A model generated the notes under the pieces. The model was not told where the DNA came from. It ran no database searches and saw only the letters and a list, made by a program, of their open reading frames with translations. DNA of 64,000 nucleotides, taken from positions 186,001 to 250,000 of the forward strand of contig CAJTHL010000002.1 in the NCBI GenBank assembly GCA_910576205.1. The letters run 5' to 3'. This document shows, in pieces, positions 34,117 to 42,557 of the stretch. A program made the translations under genes and the position numbers. This stretch comes from Clostridia bacterium (GTDB lineage Bacteria > Bacillota > Clostridia > Lachnospirales > Lachnospiraceae). How positions within the stretch are numbered: the first letter of the stretch is position 1; every line of letters starts with the position of its first letter.

Positions 34117-34950
34117 TTAAGCTTCCGCCATCCGGCGCAGCAACGCAATCTCCTTCGTCCACCCCCCATCGTCGTTGGGCGTCTCCAGAATCATAGGCAG
34201 CCCCCGCAGCAGCGGATGCCGTACAATCCGCCCAAAGGCCTCCACTCCGATATGCCCCTCCCCGATCCTGGCATGCCTGTCCTTCCTGGCTCCAAGGGGA
34301 TTTAAGCTGTCGTTCACATGGAGGGCCTTCAGTCGTCCAATGCCGATAACCCTGTCAAATTCTTCCAGCACTTCGTCCAGATGCCCCACAATATCATACC
34401 CTGCATCCCAGACATGACAGGTATCCAGGCAGACGCCCATATGTCCCTGTTCCCTGACTCCTTCCAGAATCGCCGCAAGCTCCTCAAAGCGGCCTCCCAC
34501 CTCGCTTCCCTTCCCTGCCATGGTCTCCAGAAGAACCGTGGTGTGAAGCTCTGGCTTTACGTGGGTGTTGAGCATCTTTGTAATCCAGGCAATGCCCTTC
34601 TCTGTCCCCTGTCCCACATGGCTTCCCGGGTGGAAATTGTAGTAGTTTCCCGGAATATATTCCATCCGCAAAAGATCCTCCCCAAACACCCGCCAGGCAA
34701 ATTCCCGTGTCTGGGCCTTGTCCGAACAGCCGTTCATGGTGTAGGAGCCGTGGGCCACAATCTTCCCAAATCCATGCTCCCGGGCAATGCCAAGAAAGGC
34801 ATCCACATCCTCCTGCACAATCTCCCTGGCCGAGCCGCCCCTGGGATTGCGGGTAAAAAAGGCGAAGCTGTTTGCCCCAAGCTTGAGCGCCTGCTCTCCC
34901 ATGGCCCGAAAACCCTTTGCCGATGAAATATGGTTTCCTGCATAAATCAT
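34117..34950 (-). CDS. nfo: Endonuclease IV (AP endonuclease)
   Basis: This 277-residue enzyme is the zinc-dependent base-excision-repair endonuclease that nicks DNA at abasic sites. The family metal-binding segments are present: IVAHGSYTMN, NFHPGSHVG, LLETMAGKG, GVCLDTCHVWDAGYD, and ILETPNDDG near the C-terminus. The start is ATG 34950 with GGAGAG upstream. Copy B of the palindromic repeat family lies between it and the HD-hydrolase gene, which is probably in the same transcript. Confidence 0.95.
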   Translation of the reverse strand: MIYAGNHISSAKGFRAMGEQALKLGANSFAFFTRNPRGGSAREIVQEDVDAFLGIAREHGFGKIVAHGSYTMNGCSDKAQTREFAWRVFGEDLLRMEYIPGNYYNFHPGSHVGQGTEKGIAWITKMLNTHVKPELHTTVLLETMAGKGSEVGGRFEELAAILEGVREQGHMGVCLDTCHVWDAGYDIVGHLDEVLEEFDRVIGIGRLKALHVNDSLNPLGARKDRHARIGEGHIGVEAFGRIVRHPLLRGLPMILETPNDDGGWTKEIALLRRMAEA

Positions 34951-34963
34951 ATCTTTCTCTCCA

Positions 34964-35075
34964 TTCCAGTACCGCATTTATCCTTTCAGCCCCTGTGTAC
35001 TGGAAGCATTTCCAGACGCTTCCCGTCTGTAAATCCTTCCGGGGGGCTGACCAGATAAATGCTGATTTCCTGTAC
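34964..35075. repeat. Dispersed palindromic repeat, copy B
   Basis: The inner stem GGAAGcATTTccAGACG pairs with CGTCTgtAAATcCTTCC. The outer arms GCATTTATC and TCAGCCCC pair with GATAAATGC and GGGGCTGA. It lies between two co-directional genes, immediately before the nfo ribosome-binding site. Confidence 0.8.
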
Positions 35076-35087
35076 TCCATTTACGTC

Positions 35088-35672
35088 TCAGCTTCCCGTA
35101 AGCTCGTCCAGATTTTTTCCGTAGGCGTCCGCGAAGTGTGCAAGGAAGAATTCCGCCTCCGGAATCTCCATCTTCTTAAGACTCCTAAGGGTTGTCTCCC
35201 TGGCCTGCAGAAATTCCCGGTTTCCCGCCTGCTCCTCCTCCACGCACTTAAAATACGCGGAAAGCTTGTCCGCCGCCTTCACAAGCTTCCAGAGATACGC
35301 GTCCTCCTCCTGTTTCCGGAAAACCGGCTCGTAGGAAGGGCGCATCTTTTCCGGAAGCATGGACAGCAGCATATCCGCCGCCTCGTGCTCGATCTCCTTG
35401 TAGGTGTCTTTGATGCGGGTATTCCGGTATTTCACCGGCGTAGGCATATCCCCGGTAATAATTTCCGTAGCGTCATGATACAGCGCCAGAAGGGCCGCCC
35501 GCTGGGCATCCAGCGATTTCCCGAAATAAACATTCCCGATCACCGCCAGCCCATGGGCCGTCATGGCTACTTCCAGGCTGTGCTCGCTTAAATTTTCCTT
35601 TCTGGTATTGTGCATCAGCGCCCACCGGTCAATAAATTTAAGCCGGGATAACAAAGCAAAAAAGTGATTCAT
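35088..35672 (-). CDS. HD-domain 5'-deoxynucleotidase (YfbR family)
   Basis: This 194-residue HD phosphohydrolase of the YfbR type dephosphorylates deoxynucleoside monophosphates. The metal ligands are in SEHSLEVAMTAHGLA and in the HD pair YHDATEIITGDMPTPVKY, both complete. The start at 35672 (MNHFFALLSRLKFIDRWAL) matches the family; the frame 18 codons further upstream has no support. The ribosome-binding site is weak (GGAA). A hairpin lies near the 5' end of its transcript (35747-35772). A second, different HD hydrolase is encoded at 61534-62115. Confidence 0.9.
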   Translation of the reverse strand: MNHFFALLSRLKFIDRWALMHNTRKENLSEHSLEVAMTAHGLAVIGNVYFGKSLDAQRAALLALYHDATEIITGDMPTPVKYRNTRIKDTYKEIEHEAADMLLSMLPEKMRPSYEPVFRKQEEDAYLWKLVKAADKLSAYFKCVEEEQAGNREFLQARETTLRSLKKMEIPEAEFFLAHFADAYGKNLDELTGS

Positions 35673-35746
35673 AAAAATTCCGTTCCGCCGCCTGGGATCT
35701 CCCGCCTGTCCAAAAGGCTTTGTCACAAGGGCTTTTTCCTAATTAA

Positions 35747-35772
35747 GGGGGCACATCCACAGATGTGCCCCC
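35747..35772. terminator. 10-bp perfect hairpin in the leader of the HD gene
   Basis: GGGGGCACAT-ccacag-ATGTGCCCCC has a perfect 10-bp stem. It begins only about 11 bases after the start of transcription predicted from the promoter at 35789-35817. It also lies downstream of spoIVA on the same strand, so it may terminate that transcript, or cap the HD-gene mRNA. The following T-tract is poor (TTAATTA). Confidence 0.6.
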
Positions 35773-35788
35773 TCAGATGTATACTATT

Positions 35789-35817
35789 ATTTTACGCCAT
35801 ATTCCTTAAGATTTCAA
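35789..35817 (-). promoter_or_regulatory. Promoter of the HD nucleotidase gene
   Basis: Minus-strand TTGAAA (35817-35812) and TAAAAT (35794-35789) are 17 bases apart. Confidence 0.7.
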
Positions 35818-35913
35818 CAAAAATTAAAAAAACGACAAAATTTTCTGAAAATCACAGGTGACATGGGGCCCCTATGCATCTTGCCCCTTATGCCCCTATC
35901 CCTCCTTTGCGGT

Positions 35914-37386
35914 TTAGATAATGATGCACACCAGCCCCCCATTACTCTCATTTACAATCTTCTGCATAGTATCCTGCAGCTTGGCCTGGCTTTCTTCCCC
36001 AATCTGGTACAGTTTGCTGCGGATGCCGTCGTCCACCATTTCCTCCAGGGATTTCCCGAAAATGTTCGTCCCCCAGATGCCGTCCTCGCTCTGCTCTGTC
36101 TCCTGAATATAGGAAATCAGATCCTTCGCCTGCTCCTCACTTCCCACAATGGGCGCAATCTCCGTCTCGATATTGGCCCGGATCATATGGATGCTGGGGG
36201 ACAGGGAGCGGATTTTCACCCCGTATTTGTTGCCCTGCTTCATAAGCTGGGGCTCCTCCAGCTGGATTTCCGCTCGCTCCGGGGATACCACCCCATAGCC
36301 CTTGGTGCGCACGCTCTCCATGGCGCTCTGGACCCGGGCGTACTCCTGTTTCATCCGGGACAGTTCCTTTATCATGGAGACCAGCTCGTATTCCCCGGAA
36401 ATCTCGCTGCCGGACAATTCCCCCAGCATTTCATAATAAAAGTGCTCCGCCACGTCTATGTAAATGCAGATCCGCCCGCTGTCCATATGAATCTGCTCGG
36501 TTTTAATCCGCTCCACATAGGGGCCTTCCGCCGTTATCGGGGCGTCCTTCACATCCCGGATGGTGAGAAGTCCTCTTCCCATCTCCCGCACCTGGCGGAT
36601 AATGTCCTCCTTGATCCTGTGGTCCGCAGGCAGCATTTCCACCCACTTGGGCATATAAAATTCCAGGCTTGTAACCGGAAATTCATACAGCACCTGCTCC
36701 AGAATCTTTGTAATGTCGTCTTTTCGAAGCTGGGCGCAGTTCATGGGCAGCACCACCACCCCGTACTTCTCCTGGAGACGTTCCGCCAGCTGTACGGCGG
36801 TGTCCCCGTAAGGCTTTTCGGTGTTGAGAAGAATCACAAAGGGCTTTCCGATGCCCTTTAGTTCCGCCACCGTGCGCTCCTCCGCGTCGATGTAATTCTC
36901 CCTGGGAATGTCGGAAAAGGAGCCGTCGCAAGTGACCACAATGCCAATGGTAGAGTGCTCGGAAATGACCTTCTTCGTCCCCAGCTCTGCCGCCTGGGTA
37001 AAGGGAATCTCCTCGTCAAACCAGGGGGTCTTTACCATGCGCTCCGCCGCCCCCTCCATATGACCCTCGCTGCCCTCCACCATATAGCCCACGCAGTCGA
37101 TAAGCCGCACCTTGGCGGAAATCCCTTCTGAAAGCTGTACCTGGGCCGCCTCCTTGGGAATAAATTTAGGCTCCGTGGTCATGATTGTCCTCCCCGCCGC
37201 CGACTGGGGCAGTTCATCCCTGGTGCGTGTTTTCTCGTGTTCATCCTCCATCTCCGGAAGCACGCACAAATCCATAAACCGTTTGATAAAGGTGGATTTT
37301 CCCGTGCGCACAGGCCCTACCACGCCAATGTAGATCTCGCCCTTTGTCCTGGCCTGTATGTCCTTGTATACATGAAATCCTTCCAT
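35914..37386 (-). CDS. spoIVA: Stage IV sporulation protein A
   Basis: This 490-residue ATPase polymerises on the forespore surface as the basement layer of the spore coat. The P-loop GPVRTGKSTFIKRF lies near residue 25, and IDCVGYMVEG near residue 98 follows. The conserved C-terminus GGLVCIII anchors it through the small protein SpoVM. Full length and all landmarks are present, so the organism should be a spore former. A sigma-E-like promoter precedes it (37418-37447), as expected for a mother-cell gene. AAGGGG lies before the ATG at 37386. Confidence 0.97.
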   Translation of the reverse strand: MEGFHVYKDIQARTKGEIYIGVVGPVRTGKSTFIKRFMDLCVLPEMEDEHEKTRTRDELPQSAAGRTIMTTEPKFIPKEAAQVQLSEGISAKVRLIDCVGYMVEGSEGHMEGAAERMVKTPWFDEEIPFTQAAELGTKKVISEHSTIGIVVTCDGSFSDIPRENYIDAEERTVAELKGIGKPFVILLNTEKPYGDTAVQLAERLQEKYGVVVLPMNCAQLRKDDITKILEQVLYEFPVTSLEFYMPKWVEMLPADHRIKEDIIRQVREMGRGLLTIRDVKDAPITAEGPYVERIKTEQIHMDSGRICIYIDVAEHFYYEMLGELSGSEISGEYELVSMIKELSRMKQEYARVQSAMESVRTKGYGVVSPERAEIQLEEPQLMKQGNKYGVKIRSLSPSIHMIRANIETEIAPIVGSEEQAKDLISYIQETEQSEDGIWGTNIFGKSLEEMVDDGIRSKLYQIGEESQAKLQDTMQKIVNESNGGLVCIII

Positions 37387-37417
37387 ATAAAAATACCCCT
37401 TCCATATATGCTATTGC

Positions 37418-37447
37418 AGTATATGCAAGGGGTTGGGCAAATTATGC
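37418..37447 (-). promoter_or_regulatory. Sigma-E-type promoter of spoIVA
   Basis: Minus-strand GCATAAT (37447-37441) and CATATACT (37425-37418) are separated by 15 bases. This is close to the sigma-E pattern of an ATA-containing -35 and CATACA-T -10. The spacing to the start codon is about 30 bases. Confidence 0.6.
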
Positions 37448-37507
37448 TATGCAATGTACGGGTCTGTGGCAGTGATTCCAGAAGCTTTTTTGGTTCTGCC
37501 ACTGTTT

Positions 37508-39028
37508 TTACTGCTCTTTCTCCATAATCTTAAACGTAATCATCACATACAACAATGTGTCGTAATCATTGAAATCCATGTGCAGGATTTCCCTGATCTT
37601 TTCCATCCGGTACAGAAAGGTGCTGCGGTGGATAAAGAGAAGTCTGGCCGCCTGGACGGCATTCAGATGGTTGCGCACATAGACGTGGAGGGTATGATAG
37701 TAATCGGTGTTGTGCTGGCGGTCGTATTCCCTTAGCTCCAGGATTTTCCGGGAGCACACAAGCTGCTCTGGAAGCTCCCCCCTGCACTGCTCCAGCAGAT
37801 ATTCCAGGGCGATATCGTCGAAACGATGCGTCCATTTGAAAGGGGATTTCTGGTTTCCCACCTCCAGGGCAATGACCGCCTGCCTGTAATAATGGGATAA
37901 ATTTCCAAATCCCGTAAAATCATTGCTGATGCCGGCCTTTAAGAAGCTGTCCCGCAGAAAATAGATGATTTTGCCCACAGCCTCCTCCACATCCCCCCCA
38001 AAACGGGTGAGATTTACGAAAATAATAATATAATTCTCGTAGGTAAAGGCGCAGGCATGGGGAAGGAGCTTCTCTATATGGCTGCTGATAAAGCGGGCCG
38101 TCATGTTCTCCATGTCCAGGGCCACAAGCTTAAGCGCAATGCAGAAAAACTGATGCTCCGGCCGCCAGCCAAATTCCAGGAACCACTGGTTTGTCACCTC
38201 TGGGTCCGGATTGCCGTTTACCAGGATCTCCGACAGGATCCGGTCAAGACGGTATCCCATGTCCGACTGTACATAAAGCTGCTTGGACAAAGCCATCTGG
38301 ATGTATTCCGCCAGCCGTTCCAGAAGGGCTCCCTCAAAGGCCGCGAAGCGCACCATCTCCTCCACCATGGTAAGGCGGTAGGCGTATTTGTCGTGGTCAA
38401 AGAGGTTGACGCACAGACTCTTGGTGCCAGTGATATAACCAGGGAAATAAAAAGCCCCCTGTTTTTTCTTGTAGTCCTGGTTCTCCTCGTCCTCCCGGTA
38501 CTCCTTGTTGTACTCGAAAATGGCGTCCGGATCCACCAGACTTGAAAGCTCCGCCCGGGTATCTATAATGCTGGAATAGGCGATAATAAAGTAATCCGCC
38601 GAGGTGAGAATCAAGGGATTCCGGAAAATACGGAAACTTACGTCCAGCATTTCCTGCACGTTTCCGTCCACGGAGAGCTCGTAGAGCTTCTGCTCCCACT
38701 GATTGTAGAAGTCAAAGATCTTCTGGATAGCGTTAAAGAGGAGAAACGCGCTGGTGTCCTGGGAAAACACAAATACATTAGCGTATTTTCCGGCCCTGCC
38801 CTCACAGGCTTCCCCAATGCAGAGCAGCAGGGAATTCTCGGGCAGCTCCTTTCTCTTTTCGCACACCTGCTCCCCGGAGCAGATATAGATCTTGTGCTCC
38901 TGCAGCTCATCCCCCTCGCTGTAAAAGAGGACCTGATTAAGATTCAGCACATTGGACAGATTCTTTTTGTATTGAAAACTAAAATTAGATTTTAATTTGT
39001 GGGCCAGTATAGCATTGCTGAGATTCAT
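37508..39028 (-). CDS. PucR/CdaR-type transcriptional regulator
   Basis: This 506-residue protein has an N-terminal region of unknown function and a middle region with GGDEF-like topology seen in CdaR proteins. The C-terminal HTH_30 is AARLLFIHRSTFLYRMEKI. The recognition helix differs from that of the regulator at 5478, so the two should bind different sites. It lies between spoIVA and the ABC importer operon, all on the minus strand, with its own consensus promoter. The target is unclear: the riboswitch-controlled importer upstream ends before it and need not be regulated by it. Confidence 0.85.
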   Translation of the reverse strand: MNLSNAILAHKLKSNFSFQYKKNLSNVLNLNQVLFYSEGDELQEHKIYICSGEQVCEKRKELPENSLLLCIGEACEGRAGKYANVFVFSQDTSAFLLFNAIQKIFDFYNQWEQKLYELSVDGNVQEMLDVSFRIFRNPLILTSADYFIIAYSSIIDTRAELSSLVDPDAIFEYNKEYREDEENQDYKKKQGAFYFPGYITGTKSLCVNLFDHDKYAYRLTMVEEMVRFAAFEGALLERLAEYIQMALSKQLYVQSDMGYRLDRILSEILVNGNPDPEVTNQWFLEFGWRPEHQFFCIALKLVALDMENMTARFISSHIEKLLPHACAFTYENYIIIFVNLTRFGGDVEEAVGKIIYFLRDSFLKAGISNDFTGFGNLSHYYRQAVIALEVGNQKSPFKWTHRFDDIALEYLLEQCRGELPEQLVCSRKILELREYDRQHNTDYYHTLHVYVRNHLNAVQAARLLFIHRSTFLYRMEKIREILHMDFNDYDTLLYVMITFKIMEKEQ

Positions 39029-39051
39029 AGACGTCCCTTTCTTTCCTACAT

Positions 39052-39080
39052 ATTGTACGAAAAAAGAGGGAGAAAGTCAA
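39052..39080 (-). promoter_or_regulatory. Promoter of the second PucR/CdaR-type regulator
   Basis: Minus-strand TTGACT (39080-39075) and TACAAT (39057-39052) are 17 bases apart, 23 bases before the start codon. Confidence 0.75.
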
Positions 39081-39170
39081 GTCCCGGATGTTGGGCCTGT
39101 CCCTTTTAAAAGGCTGCCGGTCATAATTTCCACCAATGCCCTAGAGGGATTCTCCGGCTTCCCATCGCCC

Positions 39171-40268
39171 CTATAGCTTCCCTCTCTCCTTTGCATACCT
39201 GTAAAGCTCTCCCAGTTCCCGATTAAAATCCCCCAGATGTTCCACATCCATGGTGCAGACCACCTGCTCACAGGCGTCGATAAGCTCCCTGGCCCGCTCC
39301 ATGCGCGCTTCCTGGATGCGGCAAAAGGGCCTTTCCCCCACCACTTCCACAGCCAGGGCCTTTGCGGAGGGATAATCCAGGTCGTTTTCCCAGAGAATTC
39401 CCGCGGCAAAAGGGGTTCCCTCCCGCTGGAGGCGGCGGTATACGGCGGTGCCTGTGCCGCCTCCGGACAGGACGAAAGCCTTCGCTTTTCCTTCCGGGGG
39501 CTTTAATTCCAGATTGCCCGACAGCTCTTCATAGGAGCCGGTGCTCATCTCATAAAGCTCCGGAATATAGCCCGGCGTAAAAATTTCCTCCGGGGAGCCG
39601 AAGCGGTCGATCCTGTCTCCCTTTACACAGGCAATCTTGTGGGAAATCCGGCCTGCCAGATCCAGCTCATGGAGGGACATAACGACGGAGAGACGGCGTG
39701 TTCTGGCCATGTTCTGGATAATGGAAAGAAATTCCAGCTTGTAGCGGATATCCAGAAAGGAGGTGGGCTCATCCAGCACGATAATCTCCGGCTCCTGGCA
39801 GATGGCCCGGGCCAGCATGACCCGTTGCTTCTGGCCGTCGCTGGTCTTTGCAAAATCCTGGTCTTCCAGCCCGGAAATATGCACCAGCTCCATGGATTCC
39901 TTCACAACCTGACGGTCTTTTTCCGACAAAACACCGAATTTCCCCGTGTAGGGATAGCGGCCTGTGGCCACCACGTCCCCACAGGTCATCATTTCCGGGC
40001 GCACACGCTCTGTCAGCACCACGGACATGCGGGTAGAGAGCTCCTTTCCCGTCAGCTCCTCCATATTCCGGCCAAAGAGAACTACGGCTCCCCCCACCTT
40101 GGGAAGCTGCCGGATAATGCTCTTTAATATCGTAGTCTTTCCCGCGCCGTTGGGGCCGATCAGGGTGAGAATCTCCCCCCTTTTCAGACTCAGCTCTATA
40201 TTTTTAATAAGAGGGACTCCCTGGTACCCTACCACAAGCCCTTTTGTCTCAAAGTAAAAATTTTCCAT
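39171..40268 (-). CDS. FecE/BtuD-type ABC transporter ATPase with C-terminal extension
   Basis: This 365-residue protein has an ATPase core of about 255 residues, with Walker A GPNGAGKTTIL, signature TSDGQKQRVMLARAI (a variant of LSGGQ) and Walker B IIVLDEP. About 100 further residues begin with a glycine-rich FVLSGGGTGTAVYRRL. The extension has no ABC function I recognise and looks like a small nucleotide- or ligand-binding domain. It is the last gene of the riboswitch-controlled operon, energising uptake of a metal chelate or tetrapyrrole with the permease (40368) and binding protein (41412). Confidence 0.9.
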   Translation of the reverse strand: MENFYFETKGLVVGYQGVPLIKNIELSLKRGEILTLIGPNGAGKTTILKSIIRQLPKVGGAVVLFGRNMEELTGKELSTRMSVVLTERVRPEMMTCGDVVATGRYPYTGKFGVLSEKDRQVVKESMELVHISGLEDQDFAKTSDGQKQRVMLARAICQEPEIIVLDEPTSFLDIRYKLEFLSIIQNMARTRRLSVVMSLHELDLAGRISHKIACVKGDRIDRFGSPEEIFTPGYIPELYEMSTGSYEELSGNLELKPPEGKAKAFVLSGGGTGTAVYRRLQREGTPFAAGILWENDLDYPSAKALAVEVVGERPFCRIQEARMERARELIDACEQVVCTMDVEHLGDFNRELGELYRYAKERGKL

Positions 40269-40367
40269 TATTTTCCGATCCAGTCCTCTGTCTCAGATTT
40301 TCAAGCCTCTGTTTTGAAGTCCGCACATTTCCAGGCACCCTGTCCTTTTGTCATCCCATCCGGGCTT

Positions 40368-41408
40368 TCATGCCGCCCGCTCTCTCCTGCGCCGTATCAT
40401 CATATAGATCACCACCGGCGCGCCAAATACCGCCGTAACCGTACTGATGCTGAGCTCCGTAGGGGCAAATACCACCCTTGCCAGCAGATCACAGAAGAGG
40501 CAGAACGCCGCTCCTCCCAGGAAATTTGCGGGAATCATGAGAATGGGCCTTGAGGTTCCAAAAAGATTTTTCACCAGATGAGGCACCGCAATGCCCACAA
40601 AGGACACGGGCCCGGCAAAAGCCGTCACACAGGCGGAGAGAATGCTGGACAGAAGCACCAGCAGCATGCGGAAGGCCTGGATATTCACCCCCATGTTTCT
40701 GGCGTAGGATTCCCCCATCTGATAGGCGCTGATGGGCTTTGACATGAGAAATACGCCAAAGGACGCAGCGAAAATCACCACCGCTATGACGCCCACATTG
40801 TCCCAGGTAATGCCGGAGAAGCTTCCCCTGGACCAGTTGTGAAGATTTACAATATTGGCATCGTCCGCAAAGGTCACCACAAAATCTGTAATCGCCGTAC
40901 AGATATAGCCGATCATCACCCCCGCCACAATCAGCATGGACATCTGGTCAATGACCTTTGACATAAGAAGCACAAACCCCATGGAGATCATGGCCCCCAA
41001 AAAGGCCGCCAGAATCATGGTCATAGAGCTGATCTGCACAGCCTTTCCAAGGGAAAACACCATGACCATGGCCACCACCAGCTTGGCCCCGGAGGAGATT
41101 CCCAGGGTAAAAGGGCTCGCTATGGGGTTGTGGAAAAAAGTCTGGAGAAGATACCCGGACAGGGCCAGGCCTCCCCCCAGGATCATGGCCGCCAGGGCCC
41201 GGGGAAACCGGATCTGCCAGACAATATCCCCAAAAACCGCGTCCCCGCCTCCTCCTCCAAGAAGCCTTAGCACCTCCCCCAAAGGAATGTTCACGCTTCC
41301 GATACAGATATTCAGCGCCAGAAACACGCTTACCAGCGCCAGAAGCAGAATAAACGCCAGAAAATACCAGCTTTTTTTCCGTTTGTCTTTCCCAAGTGTC
41401 TTTTCCAT
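40368..41408 (-). CDS. FecCD-type ABC transporter permease
   Basis: This 346-residue membrane protein has the FecCD/BtuC architecture of about ten helices. It includes the conserved opening RFPRALAAMILGGGLALSG and GIAVPHLVKNLFG near the cytoplasmic coupling loop. Such permeases carry iron-siderophore, haem or vitamin B12. It starts 3 bases after the end of the binding-protein gene, so the pair is translationally coupled. The riboswitch and chelatase-like neighbours favour a corrinoid, cobalt or haem-type substrate. Confidence 0.93.
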   Translation of the reverse strand: MEKTLGKDKRKKSWYFLAFILLLALVSVFLALNICIGSVNIPLGEVLRLLGGGGGDAVFGDIVWQIRFPRALAAMILGGGLALSGYLLQTFFHNPIASPFTLGISSGAKLVVAMVMVFSLGKAVQISSMTMILAAFLGAMISMGFVLLMSKVIDQMSMLIVAGVMIGYICTAITDFVVTFADDANIVNLHNWSRGSFSGITWDNVGVIAVVIFAASFGVFLMSKPISAYQMGESYARNMGVNIQAFRMLLVLLSSILSACVTAFAGPVSFVGIAVPHLVKNLFGTSRPILMIPANFLGGAAFCLFCDLLARVVFAPTELSISTVTAVFGAPVVIYMMIRRRRERAA

Positions 41409-41411
41409 GGT

Positions 41412-42557
41412 CTACTCCAACCGGTACAGATAGGTGAGGCCCTCCTCCTCTCCCGTAAGCATCTTATGGATATCGGAGATCATAGTCCCCAGCTCCATAG
41501 ACGACTGGTAGAGGTTCTTTGTGGTGCAATATACCCGGCCCTCCTGTACCGCCTTAAAATTCTCCAGCAGCGGGCTCTTCCCGAAGAGCTCCTCCACAGA
41601 GGACAATTCCCCGTCTATGGTGCTGTTGTAAATGATGTAATCCGCATCCTTTGCAGCGGCGTAAAATTCTTCCATCTGCATAGTAATGGTGGAGGAAACC
41701 GTGTCGTCCTCCCCCAGCTCCTCAAACACATAAGTTCCCCCTGCCATCTCGATCATCTTAGGCAGGTAATCGGAGGTTCTGCGCACATTGGCCTCCCCGT
41801 TGGCCGTAATATAGAAAAAAGCCACGGTCTGCCCTTCTCCGGCCGCCTCCTGGATGGAGGAAAATGCCGCCGCCTCTGAGTCAAAGGCCTCCTTTGCCTC
41901 CTCCTCCTTTCCCAGCAGCAGGCCGTAGAGCTTCACCCACTCTGTGCGCCCCAGGGGATTTACCTCGTAGCTTGAATAATCCACCAGTACCGGGATGTTA
42001 AATTTTTCCAGCTGTTCCTTTACCTCCGGCGTATGATAGATCATGGTATTTTCCACAGCCAGATCACAGCCTTCTGCCAGAATCTGCTCATAGTCCGGAG
42101 CTGCGTACTGGCCCGCATAGAGGATATCCCCGGCCTCCATAGCGGCTTTCGCCTCCTCTATGTACCAGGAATCCTGCTTTAGGCCGGAAAAACGCACGGT
42201 GTCCAGAGCATCCAGGGACACAAACATATCCATCACCGCAGAGGCCACCAGATAAATGTTCTCCACTGGCTGGAAAACGGGCACAACATCCTCCGGGAGA
42301 TCTTCCGGCGCTTCCTTTCCTTCGGGAACCACCAGGAAACGCCCTCCGTCCTGGAGGGAAATCAGCCCATAGCCCCCCTCATAGTAATCTACCGCAAACT
42401 TGTCCGCGTACTGAAGCTCCATGGCGGATTTCCAGGTAAGGGAATCGCTGATATTTGTACTTTTTTCCGTCTCCCCCTTCCCTGCGCCTGCCCCGCAGGC
42501 AGTCAGCATAAGGAGAAGCAGGGCGCAAAAAAACGCTGTTATCCGCTTTTGTCTCAT
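41412..42557 (-). CDS. ABC transporter substrate-binding lipoprotein (BtuF/FepB type)
   Basis: This 381-residue protein has a lipoprotein signal (lipobox LTAC, about residues 17-21) followed by the periplasmic-binding-protein 2 fold used by metal-chelate and cobalamin importers. The N-terminus of the mature part is unusually extended before the first domain, which starts around VRFSGLKQDSWYIEEA. It is attached to the outer face of the membrane. Its start overlaps the stop of the NEAT-like protein gene by 4 bases, showing tight coupling within the operon. Confidence 0.9.
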   Translation of the reverse strand: MRQKRITAFFCALLLLMLTACGAGAGKGETEKSTNISDSLTWKSAMELQYADKFAVDYYEGGYGLISLQDGGRFLVVPEGKEAPEDLPEDVVPVFQPVENIYLVASAVMDMFVSLDALDTVRFSGLKQDSWYIEEAKAAMEAGDILYAGQYAAPDYEQILAEGCDLAVENTMIYHTPEVKEQLEKFNIPVLVDYSSYEVNPLGRTEWVKLYGLLLGKEEEAKEAFDSEAAAFSSIQEAAGEGQTVAFFYITANGEANVRRTSDYLPKMIEMAGGTYVFEELGEDDTVSSTITMQMEEFYAAAKDADYIIYNSTIDGELSSVEELFGKSPLLENFKAVQEGRVYCTTKNLYQSSMELGTMISDIHKMLTGEEEGLTYLYRLE

